Positions 7,734-16,681 of a DNA stretch of 64,000 nucleotides are shown here, piece by piece. A program made the position numbers and the translations under genes. The number at the start of each line of letters is the position of its first letter. Positions within the stretch are counted from its first letter, which is position 1. The stretch is taken from contig JAJEDY010000049.1 in NCBI GenBank assembly GCA_022821275.1, positions 1 to 64,000 of the forward strand, read 5' to 3'. Under the pieces are notes generated by a model. That model saw only the letters and a list, made by a program, of their open reading frames with translations, did no database searches and was not told the DNA's origin. Source of the stretch: Candidatus Latescibacterota bacterium. GTDB lineage: Bacteria > Latescibacterota > UBA2968.

Positions 7734-10700
7734 ATGCCAACACTTAACCTCAAACCTACCCACAAGCCCATCAGAGCCTACTATGAATCGCTCGGTCACT
7801 TTGATCGGCTCGGCGTCACGCATGAAACAGCCGTGCGCTCGGCGTTTCAGTCACTGCTCGAATCGTGTGGGAAGCAGTTTGAGTGGACGCTGGTTCCCGA
7901 GCATTCGATGGCTCTCAATCGAAATAAGCGGATTGTCGTTGATGGAGCGTTAATTGATGATTTCCGATTGACCCATGGCTATTGGGAGGCGAAGGATATA
8001 CACGATGACCTCCCAACCGAAGTTCAGCGAAAATTTGAGGCGGGTTATCCTACAGATAATATTCTGTTCCAGACGCCACAACGGGCAATCCTCTATCAGG
8101 ATGATCGTCGAGTGCTGGACGCCGACCTGACCGACCCGAAGCAACTCATTGAGACGCTCCAAACTTTCTTTGCCCATCGTCCGCAAGAGATCGCCGAATG
8201 GGAGAATGCAGTCACGCAGTTCAAAGATATAGTGCCTGAGATCGGACGAGGATTGGCGGAGTTGATTCAGAGGGAGCGCGAGACCAATAGCCGATTTACC
8301 ACCGCCTTTGCAGATTTTCTGGATAAATGTCGCTTGTCAATCAATCCAAACCTCGCTGAAGCTGCGGTTGAGGAGATGCTCATTCAACATCTTTTGACCG
8401 AGCGGATTTTCCGAACTGTTTTCGATAATCCCGATTTCACCCGCCGTAATGTAATCGCCAATGAGATTGAGAAAGTGATTGACGCGCTTACATCGCAGTC
8501 GTTTAGCCGTCAGGAATTTCTCCACAGTCTTGATCGCTTCTATGTGGCTATTGAACGGACAGCGGAAACGATCAATGATTTCTCGCAAAAACAGCATTTC
8601 CTCAACACCGTCTATGAACAGTTTTTTCAGGGCTTTTCCGTCAAGGTTGCCGATACACACGGTATCGTCTATACACCGCAACCCATCGTCGATTTTATGG
8701 TGAAAAGCGTTGAGCATATTTTACAGACTGAATTTGACCGTTCGCTTTCTGATGGCGGGGTTCATATTATTGATCCGTTTGTTGGCACCGGCAATTTCAT
8801 CGTGCGAATTATTCGGGAGATTCGCAAAACCGCGCTTGAGTATAAGTACAAGTCCAACCTTCACTGCAATGAAGTGATGCTCCTGCCTTACTATATCGCG
8901 TCAATGAATATTGAGCACGAGTTTTACGAGGCGACAGGGCATTATCTGCCATTTGAGGGAATATGTCTGGTCGATACTTTTGAGTTGGCAGAGCCGCAGC
9001 AGATGGTGTTGTTTACGGAGCAGAATGCGGAAAGAGTGGAACGGCAGAAGGAAACACCGATGTTTGTAATTATTGGGAATCCGCCGTACAATGTTGGGCA
9101 GGTGAATGAGAATGATAATAACAAAAATCGGAAGTACGCAACTATGGATGCACGGGTAAGGGAAACGTATTCGCAAGATTCAAAGGCGACGAATAAAAAC
9201 AAGCTCTCCGATTCCTATGTGAAGGCGATTCGGTGGGCATCGGATCGGGTTGGCGATGAAGGCGTTGTTGCCTTTGTGACGAATAACGGATTTCTCGATG
9301 GGGTAGCTTTTGATGGGATGAGAAAACATCTCGCAGACGATTTCGATGCGATTTACATTCTGGACCTGGGCGGGAATGCACGTAAGGGTTTGAAGGTCTC
9401 GGATGCCAATGTGTTTGGGATTCGGGTTGGCGTGAGCATCAATCTGTTTGTAAAGACAAAGCGGCATCAGTCAGAGACAACCCGCCTCTTTTACTACCGA
9501 ACAGACGACCTGTGGAACAAAGAGCAAAAATTTGATTTTCTGAATGAACATGAAAATGTAGGCTCTATTGAATGGCAAACGATTCAACCAGACCGTCGAT
9601 ATACATGGCTCACAGAAGGACTTCACGAGGAATTTGAGACCTTTATCCCGATGGGCACCAGAGAAGCAAAAGCGGTTAAGGGTGAGGTGGATGATGTGAT
9701 TTTTAAGACTTACAGTTTGGGCGTAACGACGAACCGCGATGCGTGGGCTTGCAACTTCAATCGAAACACACTTATAGAGAACATGGGACAGATGATAAAA
9801 ACTTACAACGCAGAGGTTGATAGGTGGAAACGGCAGGAAAACCAGAAGGCAAGCGTTGATAATTTTGTGGTTTCTGAGGATAAAAAAATCAAGTGGAGCG
9901 AAACACTTAAGCGGAACTTGCGAAGAGGGAAAACCACTGATTTTTCACAGGAAAAGGTGAGGCCATTCCTCTATCGTTTATTTACCAAATCGAACCTCTA
10001 CTTTGACAGAATGATGAATGAGAGAGTGCGAGAGTTCCCATCTATCTTCCCCAAACCTGAGACAGAGACGGAAAATCGAGTGATAATCGTCAACGATCAT
10101 GGTTTCCGCTCAGGTTTTAATACTCTGATGGCAAACCTGATTCCCGAACTTCATACACTCGCGGCAAGTGACGGCTTTCAATGCTTCCCTTTCTACACCT
10201 ACGATGAGGATGGAACAAATCGCCGTGAGAATATTACCGATTGGGCGTTGATACAATTGCGTGGGCATTATGAAGATGACACAATCACCAAATGGGATAT
10301 TTTTCATTATGTTTATGGCTTGCTCCACCACCCGAATTATAGGGAGCGGTATCAAGCGAATCTCAAGCGGGAATTGCCGCGCATTCCGTTCACACCGAAA
10401 TTTTGGAGATTTGCCAAAGCGGGGCAACGGCTATCGAAAATCCACGTAGGCTACGAGGACATGCCCGAATATCCGCTCACTTTCATCGAAACACCGGACA
10501 TGCCTCTCAACTGGCGCGTGGAAAAGATGAGGTTCTCCAAAGACAAAACGCAGATTATGTACAACGATTTCTTGACTCTTGACGGAATCCCTCCGAAAGC
10601 ACTGGCCTATCGGCTTGGTAATCGCTCGGCATTGGAATGGATCGTTGATCAATACCGCATTAAAGAGGACAAACGAAGTGGTATCATCAATGATCCAAAT

Positions 10701-10823
10701 CGCGAAGATGATCCGCAATACATCGTCAAGCTGATTCAAAAGGTCATAACGGTGAGCTTGGAGTCTGTGGAGATTGTTGAGAGCTTGCCAGCGGTGGGGG
10801 ACAAGATAGAAGAAGGAGACTAA
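7734..10823 (+). CDS. Restriction-modification fusion: PD-(D/E)xK nuclease + N6-adenine methylase (type IIG/ISP-like)
   Basis: 1029 residues. The N-terminus carries a likely nuclease centre, Asp70 in IVVDGAL and Glu85-x-Lys87 in YWEAKD. A helical linker follows, then a SAM motif DPFVGTGNF (347-355) and the amino-methylase motif NPPY (449-452). The remaining ~560 residues resemble the target-recognition region of type ISP enzymes; the helicase/translocase that true type ISP enzymes carry is absent. It should both methylate adenines and cleave unmodified DNA, so no separate methylase is needed. First gene of a coupled operon; its TAA overlaps the next ATG by one base. The specificity sequence cannot be read. 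Confidence 0.85.
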   Translation: MPTLNLKPTHKPIRAYYESLGHFDRLGVTHETAVRSAFQSLLESCGKQFEWTLVPEHSMALNRNKRIVVDGALIDDFRLTHGYWEAKDIHDDLPTEVQRKFEAGYPTDNILFQTPQRAILYQDDRRVLDADLTDPKQLIETLQTFFAHRPQEIAEWENAVTQFKDIVPEIGRGLAELIQRERETNSRFTTAFADFLDKCRLSINPNLAEAAVEEMLIQHLLTERIFRTVFDNPDFTRRNVIANEIEKVIDALTSQSFSRQEFLHSLDRFYVAIERTAETINDFSQKQHFLNTVYEQFFQGFSVKVADTHGIVYTPQPIVDFMVKSVEHILQTEFDRSLSDGGVHIIDPFVGTGNFIVRIIREIRKTALEYKYKSNLHCNEVMLLPYYIASMNIEHEFYEATGHYLPFEGICLVDTFELAEPQQMVLFTEQNAERVERQKETPMFVIIGNPPYNVGQVNENDNNKNRKYATMDARVRETYSQDSKATNKNKLSDSYVKAIRWASDRVGDEGVVAFVTNNGFLDGVAFDGMRKHLADDFDAIYILDLGGNARKGLKVSDANVFGIRVGVSINLFVKTKRHQSETTRLFYYRTDDLWNKEQKFDFLNEHENVGSIEWQTIQPDRRYTWLTEGLHEEFETFIPMGTREAKAVKGEVDDVIFKTYSLGVTTNRDAWACNFNRNTLIENMGQMIKTYNAEVDRWKRQENQKASVDNFVVSEDKKIKWSETLKRNLRRGKTTDFSQEKVRPFLYRLFTKSNLYFDRMMNERVREFPSIFPKPETETENRVIIVNDHGFRSGFNTLMANLIPELHTLAASDGFQCFPFYTYDEDGTNRRENITDWALIQLRGHYEDDTITKWDIFHYVYGLLHHPNYRERYQANLKRELPRIPFTPKFWRFAKAGQRLSKIHVGYEDMPEYPLTFIETPDMPLNWRVEKMRFSKDKTQIMYNDFLTLDGIPPKALAYRLGNRSALEWIVDQYRIKEDKRSGIINDPNREDDPQYIVKLIQKVITVSLESVEIVESLPAVGDKIEEGD

Positions 10824-12604
10824 TGATGAGCATTGTTTCAGATCAAAAACGTCTATCGCAAGCTGAGATGCTGGCGTGGTTGGGACGCGATCTAAAAATG
10901 ACCGAGATGGTCACTGTGTATCTATCTGACCACCAAGAGTCCCACGATTACGGCATTTATTGTGCTTTGATTCCTGTTGATCAGATTGAACAGGTACTTT
11001 CTTTTTCGAGTTGGGATCTTCGTTGGGGCGATGGTATGCCAGATGCTTCTATGTCTTATGAAGGTGGAGAAAAGCGAGTTCAATACCTGCGGTACGGTGT
11101 TACAGATAGGGTTGAACCTTTGGTTTTGGGGCGCGAATTCTCTGATTTATATGATGCCTATATGGAAATATCTGAGGAGTTCCGCCTTTTCCACAAGCTC
11201 TATCACGACAGAAAGAAGGATAAATACATCAAGATTGATGAAGCGGGAAATGAAGACTTAGTGGCTATTGTCGAGGCAAACCGCGTCCAGATACGGCTTA
11301 AGGAGATTCGTCAGTTCTTAGCGATTAAGGAGATGTATTTATCAATTCAATTCGATTGTCGAGAACATTCGAAATATGCTCTGCAAGAACTCGGACTTGA
11401 GGAAGGCGAAAGTAAGCATCGGGACGGTCTTGTGTGTTGGGCGCGTACCCACGTTGACTCCAGTTTAGGAAATTGTCGCTCATTTAGTACACTCTCAGGC
11501 AAACGACTGGTTAGACCTCTGGCGAAATCCAAAAGCGGTTTATGGGGATTTGCTGAGGAACAGAAAGAATATGCGGAATTTATCATTGATGTTGATGAGA
11601 ATGGAGATGAAATTATCCACACATCCGACCCGGATGCACTGGCAAATAATTTCGGCGCAAATCCCGATGCGCCCCATTTTCTAACCCCTGTGCATTTTGA
11701 CAAACAGGTTTTAGACAAATACTACCAACAGCCCAGTAAGTACAACGTAGATGCTTGGAGTCTGCGCTGTGGTAGCCTATGGCACATGTGGATTGACAAA
11801 GACCATGATGACAAAGTTTGTGCGTGGTTAGGACATCTTGGAGAAAGATTGCCTTACAAAGAGCAACTACACTGGCGGACGCATAATATCCCTCCCAAAG
11901 GCGGTGTGAGTAAGGCTTTTTTTGATTGTGGAATCAAAGGAAAAGCGGCGAAATCAGACCGGCCAGAGCACTTGTTTAAGGAACGTTATCAGGATTTACA
12001 AGATGCCTGTAAAGAATATCTGGGGTGGCAGTTGTTGTTGCCACTGGATACGGCTGACGAGTACCATTTCAAAAATTTGAGAGTTCCGACCACTGATGAG
12101 CAACGCGATTTTGATGAGTTAGTTTTGAGTCTCACAAAGATACTCATTGATTCCCTAAATGAGAGGCGTCTAAACACGCTCATTTCTAAAGATCAAAAAG
12201 CAAAACTTAAAGGTAGCATTGCACGTCTGGAAGCTGTGCTTAGTGCCCATGATGTTGAAGGTGCTGCCGAGCGTATCGCCTTTCTGCGGAAGCTTCAGAG
12301 CCTGCGTTCGAGCAGTGCAGCACATCGCAAGGGGCGTAACTATCGAAAAATTGCGAAGGACTTCGGCGTTGAGAGTCAGCATTTGCGCGATGTATTTACC
12401 GGGATTATCTGGCAAGCGTTAGATGTTCTGGACTATTTCATCTTTCTTGTGCGAAGTGGCCCTATTAATCCTGAAATCATTGAAAAAAATAAAATAGAAG
12501 AAGGATACGCGATTCTCGATGAGATGGTTGGATTTGCAAAATCTGACCGAACCGATGGATCTGTCAATCATGATGAGGTTATCTATGGAGAGCGTTCAAA
12601 ATAA
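10823..12604 (+). CDS. Unrecognised 593-residue protein of the restriction operon, possible HEPN domain
   Basis: The ATG overlaps the stop of the restriction-modification gene by 1 nt and its own stop overlaps the PIN toxin ATG by 1 nt, so it is translationally embedded in the defence operon. I do not recognise the full length. Residues 1-200 are mixed and charged; 300-410 hold several Trp and His; the C-terminus (430-545) is helical and contains LRSSSAAHRKGRNY, giving R495-x5-H501, which fits the R-x4-6-H motif of HEPN ribonucleases. A HEPN assignment is inference only. It could instead be a specificity or regulatory partner of the upstream enzyme. Confidence 0.6.
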   Translation: MMSIVSDQKRLSQAEMLAWLGRDLKMTEMVTVYLSDHQESHDYGIYCALIPVDQIEQVLSFSSWDLRWGDGMPDASMSYEGGEKRVQYLRYGVTDRVEPLVLGREFSDLYDAYMEISEEFRLFHKLYHDRKKDKYIKIDEAGNEDLVAIVEANRVQIRLKEIRQFLAIKEMYLSIQFDCREHSKYALQELGLEEGESKHRDGLVCWARTHVDSSLGNCRSFSTLSGKRLVRPLAKSKSGLWGFAEEQKEYAEFIIDVDENGDEIIHTSDPDALANNFGANPDAPHFLTPVHFDKQVLDKYYQQPSKYNVDAWSLRCGSLWHMWIDKDHDDKVCAWLGHLGERLPYKEQLHWRTHNIPPKGGVSKAFFDCGIKGKAAKSDRPEHLFKERYQDLQDACKEYLGWQLLLPLDTADEYHFKNLRVPTTDEQRDFDELVLSLTKILIDSLNERRLNTLISKDQKAKLKGSIARLEAVLSAHDVEGAAERIAFLRKLQSLRSSSAAHRKGRNYRKIAKDFGVESQHLRDVFTGIIWQALDVLDYFIFLVRSGPINPEIIEKNKIEEGYAILDEMVGFAKSDRTDGSVNHDEVIYGERSK

Positions 12605-13026
12605 TGATTTTTGTCGATAGCGGTGCCTGGATTGCCCTTACCAATCAAAGAGATCAGAATCACACTGACGCTGTGACGATTTACACGGATTTAAAACGGC
12701 AAAAAGTACGATTTTTAACGACGGATTATGTGCTTGATGAAACCATAACGCGACTTCGATATGACGTGCGCCACTCAGTAGCGGTGCAGTTTCTCGACTT
12801 TATTGAACGCGCTCAAAAAATAGATGGTTTAACCGTCACAGAAATCGATAAAACCCTGTTTCAAGAAGCCAAACGGCTTTTTCGTCAATACGACTCTGCA
12901 AAGTTATCATTTACAGATTGCACCAGCTTCGCGGTTTGTCAAAAGCATAACATTTCTGAGACTTATGCTTTTGACGAGCATTTTGCGATGATGGGGATAA
13001 CTGTGCTCAAAACGGTTGAACGATGA
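12604..13026 (+). CDS. PIN-domain ribonuclease toxin (VapC-like)
   Basis: 140 residues. The PIN acidic site is intact: Asp5 in MIFVDSGAW, Glu46 in LDETITRL, Asp105 in SFTDCTS and Asp124 in AFDEHF. The family cleaves RNA (often tRNA or rRNA) and is held in check by a small DNA-binding antitoxin. Its ATG overlaps the stop of the 593-residue gene; its own stop region overlaps the antitoxin ATG by 4 nt. Unusually, the toxin precedes the antitoxin. Confidence 0.85.
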   Translation: MIFVDSGAWIALTNQRDQNHTDAVTIYTDLKRQKVRFLTTDYVLDETITRLRYDVRHSVAVQFLDFIERAQKIDGLTVTEIDKTLFQEAKRLFRQYDSAKLSFTDCTSFAVCQKHNISETYAFDEHFAMMGITVLKTVER

Positions 13027-13229
13027 TGCTCAATATCAAACCAAAATATGTCGTGGATGAAAAGGGGCGGAGGACCGCAGTTGTGCTATCTATCAAAGAT
13101 TATCGCGTTTTGATGCAACGGCTTGAGAATTTGGAAGACGCTTTAGACCTGGATCATGCCGTTGAAACGGCAATGGGTTTTCGGGAATATTCTGAAATAC
13201 GAGCAGAATTACAGGTAGATTCTGATTGA
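13023..13229 (+). CDS. Phd/YefM-like antitoxin
   Basis: 68 residues, ATGA-type overlap with the PIN toxin. The N-terminal part (KYVVDEKGRRTAVVLSIKDY) matches the Phd/YefM beta-strand/helix pattern (self-repressing DNA-binding domain), and the acidic helical C-terminus would wrap the toxin. Pairing is by position. Last gene of the defence operon; the next gene begins 13 nt later with its own ribosome site (AAAGG). Confidence 0.7.
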   Translation: MMLNIKPKYVVDEKGRRTAVVLSIKDYRVLMQRLENLEDALDLDHAVETAMGFREYSEIRAELQVDSD

Positions 13230-13242
13230 GAAAGGAAAACAG

Positions 13243-13980
13243 ATGCCTCGTGGGCGGTGTCATTTTGCGCTGGTGCTCGGGTTGCAGGAGCAGCTTGAGC
13301 GCGATTTGCCTGAAGTAGGTGCATTGAGCGGGCGGTATTTACCGGAGCTTGTGGCGGGTTCTATGGCGCCGGATGCGATGCGTTTGCTGGGGAAGATGGG
13401 CAAGTACAGATCGCATTTTTATGAAGAGGATCGGCGCGAGACGTGGGGCAAGTCCGTTTCGGGTATGTTTGAAGCGCATCCCAATCTGGCGGATTATCAG
13501 AATCTGGACCCGCGAGATCGCGTTTTGTTGATGGGGTATATCGCGCATTTGACGACGGATGAAGCGTTTCGGGATGAGGTGACAATTCACGTCCACGGTG
13601 TTGAAGACTGGCGGCCCATTATTTACGGGTTGTGGTCCTATGTCGATGAATTGCCTATTAATTATCCAGGCGTCGCGGGGGTGCTGGATCGGTTTGAAGG
13701 GCACGGAGAGGTGGGGTTTATCGATCGCGAAATAGTGTCTCGATTTGTGATGCGCGCGCGTGGTTGGGCCGAGAATGCAGACCCCGTTGTTCTCGAGCGT
13801 ATATTTCTCAAGATGATTGGTCGTCCCCCGTCCGATGATTTTGAAAAGCGTCTTGCTGAAAACAGGGGGCGTGCCGATGCGTTTTTTGATGAGCATATAA
13901 AAGCGCGTTTTGTCGGTGAAGCGATTGCGCGGGGACGAGATGAGATTGGGAAGTTTGTCAGTGGGGCATATAGCAGGTGA
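13243..13980 (+). CDS. Zinc-dependent phospholipase C-like protein
   Basis: 245 residues. His7, Asp44 in GSMAPDAMR, His58 in SHFYEED, and GYIAHLTTDEAF (His102, Asp106) follow the metal-ligand order of the Zn-dependent phospholipase C / S1-P1 nuclease-like fold. There is no signal peptide, so it appears cytoplasmic, unlike secreted bacterial PLCs. Substrate unknown. Position just after the antitoxin gene may be coincidence. Confidence 0.65.
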   Translation: MPRGRCHFALVLGLQEQLERDLPEVGALSGRYLPELVAGSMAPDAMRLLGKMGKYRSHFYEEDRRETWGKSVSGMFEAHPNLADYQNLDPRDRVLLMGYIAHLTTDEAFRDEVTIHVHGVEDWRPIIYGLWSYVDELPINYPGVAGVLDRFEGHGEVGFIDREIVSRFVMRARGWAENADPVVLERIFLKMIGRPPSDDFEKRLAENRGRADAFFDEHIKARFVGEAIARGRDEIGKFVSGAYSR

Positions 13981-14096
13981 GGGTATCCGCAGATGAACGC
14001 AGATAAACGCAGATAAATACAGATGAGAGGGAATAATTTGCATTTAATCTGTGAAATCCCTGAATCCGCGAAAATCCGCGATTCAGACAGTTAGAG
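13981..14096. repeat. Dispersed repeat (ACGCAGATAA family)
   Basis: Contains GTATCCGCAGATGAACGCAG, further GCAGATAAA and CAGATGA copies, then AATCCGCGAAAATCCGCG. The core GTATCCGCAGATGA.CGCAG recurs at 48913. Non-coding spacer ahead of the transporter operon. Confidence 0.65.
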
Positions 14097-14106
14097 ATGG
14101 TTCGTT

Positions 14107-16200
14107 ATGGGAATTAAAGTGTGGATCGCACTTATCGGTGTTTTTGCCAGTTTTGTGCTTCTGGTGCAGGGGATGGGGTATGTCGCGTTTTACCTTTCGC
14201 CGCGCGATCCGGATGCGATACAACGGGCATCGGAATTTGAGGCTGCGATGGGCAGTCTGGTGCGCGCGTCCGAGGATGGCGTTGTGCCTGTGGTGCAGGC
14301 AGATGGGACGCGCGATCTCGAAGCTGTGATGGCGGATGTTGAGATCCCCAATCGCCATCCCGAGGCAACGGGGGCGGTGCATCGGGTGATGGAATGGTCG
14401 GGGGGACGATTTGGAGAAGCGCCTATGCTCGCTCAACGGGTGCGGGACGGGATTCTGCCGCCCGTGTTGGAACGCCTGCCGGAAAATCCTCTGGTTATTG
14501 TACCGCCACAACAGCATGGGCCTTATGGGGGGACGTGGACGCGGTTTGCCACTGGTCCCCGCGATGTGGGGATTGTCGAAGCTCGATTTGCGTATGAGGG
14601 GCTGGTGCGGTGGGATGCGATGGCGCAGAAGGTGATCCCCAATCTGGCTGTCCGGTGGGAGATTGCCGATGGTGGGCGCAGTTTTACATTTTATTTGCGG
14701 CGAGGAGTCAGGTGGTCAGATGGGCATCCGTTTACGGTTGATGATCTGATTTTCTGGTATGAGGATGTGTTGCAAAATGAGGAGATAACGCCTGTTGTTC
14801 CGCGCGATTTTAAGCGGGGGGGACAGGTGATGGGATTGGAGAAGGTCGATAATTATACGGTGCGGTTCACGTTTTTGGAACCCAATGGATTGTTTATAAA
14901 GAAGTTGGCGTCGGGGCGCGGTTATGAGATGTTGCGCTATCCTGCCCATTATATGAAGCAATTTCACCCGAAGTACACGTCTTTGGAAAAGCTCGAGGCG
15001 ATGAGTGAGGCTGCGGGATTTGATTTGTGGAAGCAGCTTTTTGAAGATATGCGCGATTGGCGCAATCCGGATATCCCGCGTTTGTGGCCGTGGATTGTGG
15101 TTGCGCCGCCGCCTGCGCGTCCGGCAGTGCTGGAGCGCAATCCCTTTTATTGGAAGGTCGATCCCGATGGGAATCAACTGCCGTACATCGACCGCATGAC
15201 GTTTGAGATTTTTGATCCTGAGACCATCAATCTCAAGGCGATCAACGGGGAAATAGGCATGCAGGGGCGACATCTGCAGTTCCAGAATTATCCGCTTTTT
15301 ATGGAGGGGAGAAAGAAGGGCGATTATCGGGTTGTGCATTGGATCAATGGGTCGGCGGGATCAAATATCCTGGCATTGAATTTGAATCACCGCGATCCGG
15401 AAATGAAGCGGATTATCGGGGATCATCGCTTTCGAAAAGCCCTATCGCTCGCGCTGAAACGCGATGAATTAAACGAGGCGGATTATTTTGGGATTGGGAA
15501 GCCGAGGCAGGTTTGTCCGCCGCCATCGTCGCCGTTTTACGATGCGGAGTACGAGCGCGCCTATATCGAATACGATCCCGACCGCGCAAACGCATTGCTC
15601 GATGAGATGGGTTTGAAACGCGGAAGAAATGGCATGCGATTGCGGGCTGATGGTGTACCGATTAAGCTCTATATTGAGACGACATCTCTGAATAATCGCA
15701 TTCTGGAACTGGTGGCGAGTTATTGGACTGCGGTGGGGGTACATTCAGAAGTGAAGGAAGAAGCGCGGCAGTTGTTTTACGAGCGCAAAAAGGGTTTGTT
15801 GCACGATGTTGGCGTGTGGGGCGGTTCCGATGAGCAGATCGCCGTTCTGGATCCGCGCTGGCTCGTTCCCTTTAGCGATGAGTCTGTACACGCGGTGGAT
15901 TATGCACGCTGGTATCGTACGGAGAAAAAGCGCGGGGAGGTACCTCCCAGAGATATTCAGCGGTGTATTGAACTGTTTTGGGAGATTGAAAAGACAATTG
16001 ACGAAGATGAACAGATCAGGCTTATGAAAGAAATTATCGATTTGAATCGAAAGAATCTGTGGGTTATCGGCACGGTGGGGGCATTGCCCTCGTTTTATCT
16101 GGTCAAAAATTCATTTCGCAATGTGCCCGAGGTCGCGATGTCCGGCTGGGCATTTCGCACGCCTGGAAATACGGCGGTTGAGTGTTATGCGATTGAATAA
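14107..16200 (+). CDS. ABC transporter substrate-binding protein, family 5 (peptide type)
   Basis: 697 residues, longer than the usual 500-600. One N-terminal membrane segment (about 5-28) and no lipobox, so it is likely membrane-anchored or slowly cleaved. An N-terminal extension of about 120 residues precedes the SBP_bac_5 fold, which begins near GTWTRFATGP and contains the family pattern LRRGVRWSDGHPFTVDDLIF. Family members bind oligopeptides, nickel or glycosides outside the membrane and feed an OppBC channel. The matching permeases start 480 nt downstream, beyond an inserted cassette. Confidence 0.85.
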   Translation: MGIKVWIALIGVFASFVLLVQGMGYVAFYLSPRDPDAIQRASEFEAAMGSLVRASEDGVVPVVQADGTRDLEAVMADVEIPNRHPEATGAVHRVMEWSGGRFGEAPMLAQRVRDGILPPVLERLPENPLVIVPPQQHGPYGGTWTRFATGPRDVGIVEARFAYEGLVRWDAMAQKVIPNLAVRWEIADGGRSFTFYLRRGVRWSDGHPFTVDDLIFWYEDVLQNEEITPVVPRDFKRGGQVMGLEKVDNYTVRFTFLEPNGLFIKKLASGRGYEMLRYPAHYMKQFHPKYTSLEKLEAMSEAAGFDLWKQLFEDMRDWRNPDIPRLWPWIVVAPPPARPAVLERNPFYWKVDPDGNQLPYIDRMTFEIFDPETINLKAINGEIGMQGRHLQFQNYPLFMEGRKKGDYRVVHWINGSAGSNILALNLNHRDPEMKRIIGDHRFRKALSLALKRDELNEADYFGIGKPRQVCPPPSSPFYDAEYERAYIEYDPDRANALLDEMGLKRGRNGMRLRADGVPIKLYIETTSLNNRILELVASYWTAVGVHSEVKEEARQLFYERKKGLLHDVGVWGGSDEQIAVLDPRWLVPFSDESVHAVDYARWYRTEKKRGEVPPRDIQRCIELFWEIEKTIDEDEQIRLMKEIIDLNRKNLWVIGTVGALPSFYLVKNSFRNVPEVAMSGWAFRTPGNTAVECYAIE

Positions 16201-16213
16201 AGGGGCTGAGGGT

Positions 16214-16663
16214 TAGGGGCTCGGGGCTGGTTGGTGGTTGGAAGTGGGGAGGTGGTGTATGACGGGCATTAGGAGTTATCGCGATCTTGAAGTTTGGAAA
16301 CAGGGCATTGTATTGGCCAAAGGCCTTTATCGTGCAACGGAAAAGTTTCCAGAGCATGAAAAGTTTGGTTTGACCAGTCAGATGCGGCGTGCAAGTGTTT
16401 CTATTTCATCGAATATAGCAGAAGGTCACGCAAGAGGCACGCCAGGAGAATTTCAGCGTTTTATATCTATAGCAATGGGATCGGTTGCAGAGTTAGAGAC
16501 GCAAATTATCATCAGTTTAGAAATTGGGTATTTTGCAGAAGGGACATCCCAAAGGTTATTAGAACAGCTCGACAGAATTGGAAAAATGCTCAGAGGTCTC
16601 CATCTATCATTAGGTAAGAGAATACCGCGCAAGCCTTAACCAGTCTCCAGCCCCCAGTCCCTA
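16214..16663 (+). mobile_element. Four-helix-bundle (S23/IVS-type) cassette with G-rich inverted repeats
   Basis: Left end TAGGGGCTCGGGGCTGG (16214-16230) and right end CCAGCCCCCAGTCCCTA (16647-16663) are inverted repeats of 17 bp with two mismatches. They enclose one small gene (16259-16639) of the four-helix-bundle family related to proteins encoded in 23S rRNA intervening sequences. The unit sits between the binding-protein and first permease genes of the ABC operon, which are normally adjacent. No target duplication is obvious. It has no transposase, so any mobility would depend on another agent. Confidence 0.55.
16259..16639 (+). CDS. Four-helix bundle protein (S23 / IVS-protein family)
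   Basis: 126 residues from ATG 16259 (AGGTGG nearby upstream). The sequence YRDLEVWKQGIVLAKGLY, then LTSQMRRASVSISSNIAEG and GSVAELETQI are hallmarks of the family found in 23S rRNA intervening sequences, related in fold to Avd of diversity-generating retroelements. Known members form pentameric bundles that may bind nucleic acid. No reverse transcriptase is nearby. It is an intruder in a transporter operon; see the enclosing cassette. Confidence 0.9.
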   Translation: MTGIRSYRDLEVWKQGIVLAKGLYRATEKFPEHEKFGLTSQMRRASVSISSNIAEGHARGTPGEFQRFISIAMGSVAELETQIIISLEIGYFAEGTSQRLLEQLDRIGKMLRGLHLSLGKRIPRKP

Positions 16664-16681
16664 TACCAAGGAAGTTTTTAT

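Noticed and set aside
16214-16663. Diversity-generating retroelement (Avd-like accessory)
   Set aside because: No reverse transcriptase, template repeat or variable repeat is nearby; the gene fits the IVS/S23 branch.
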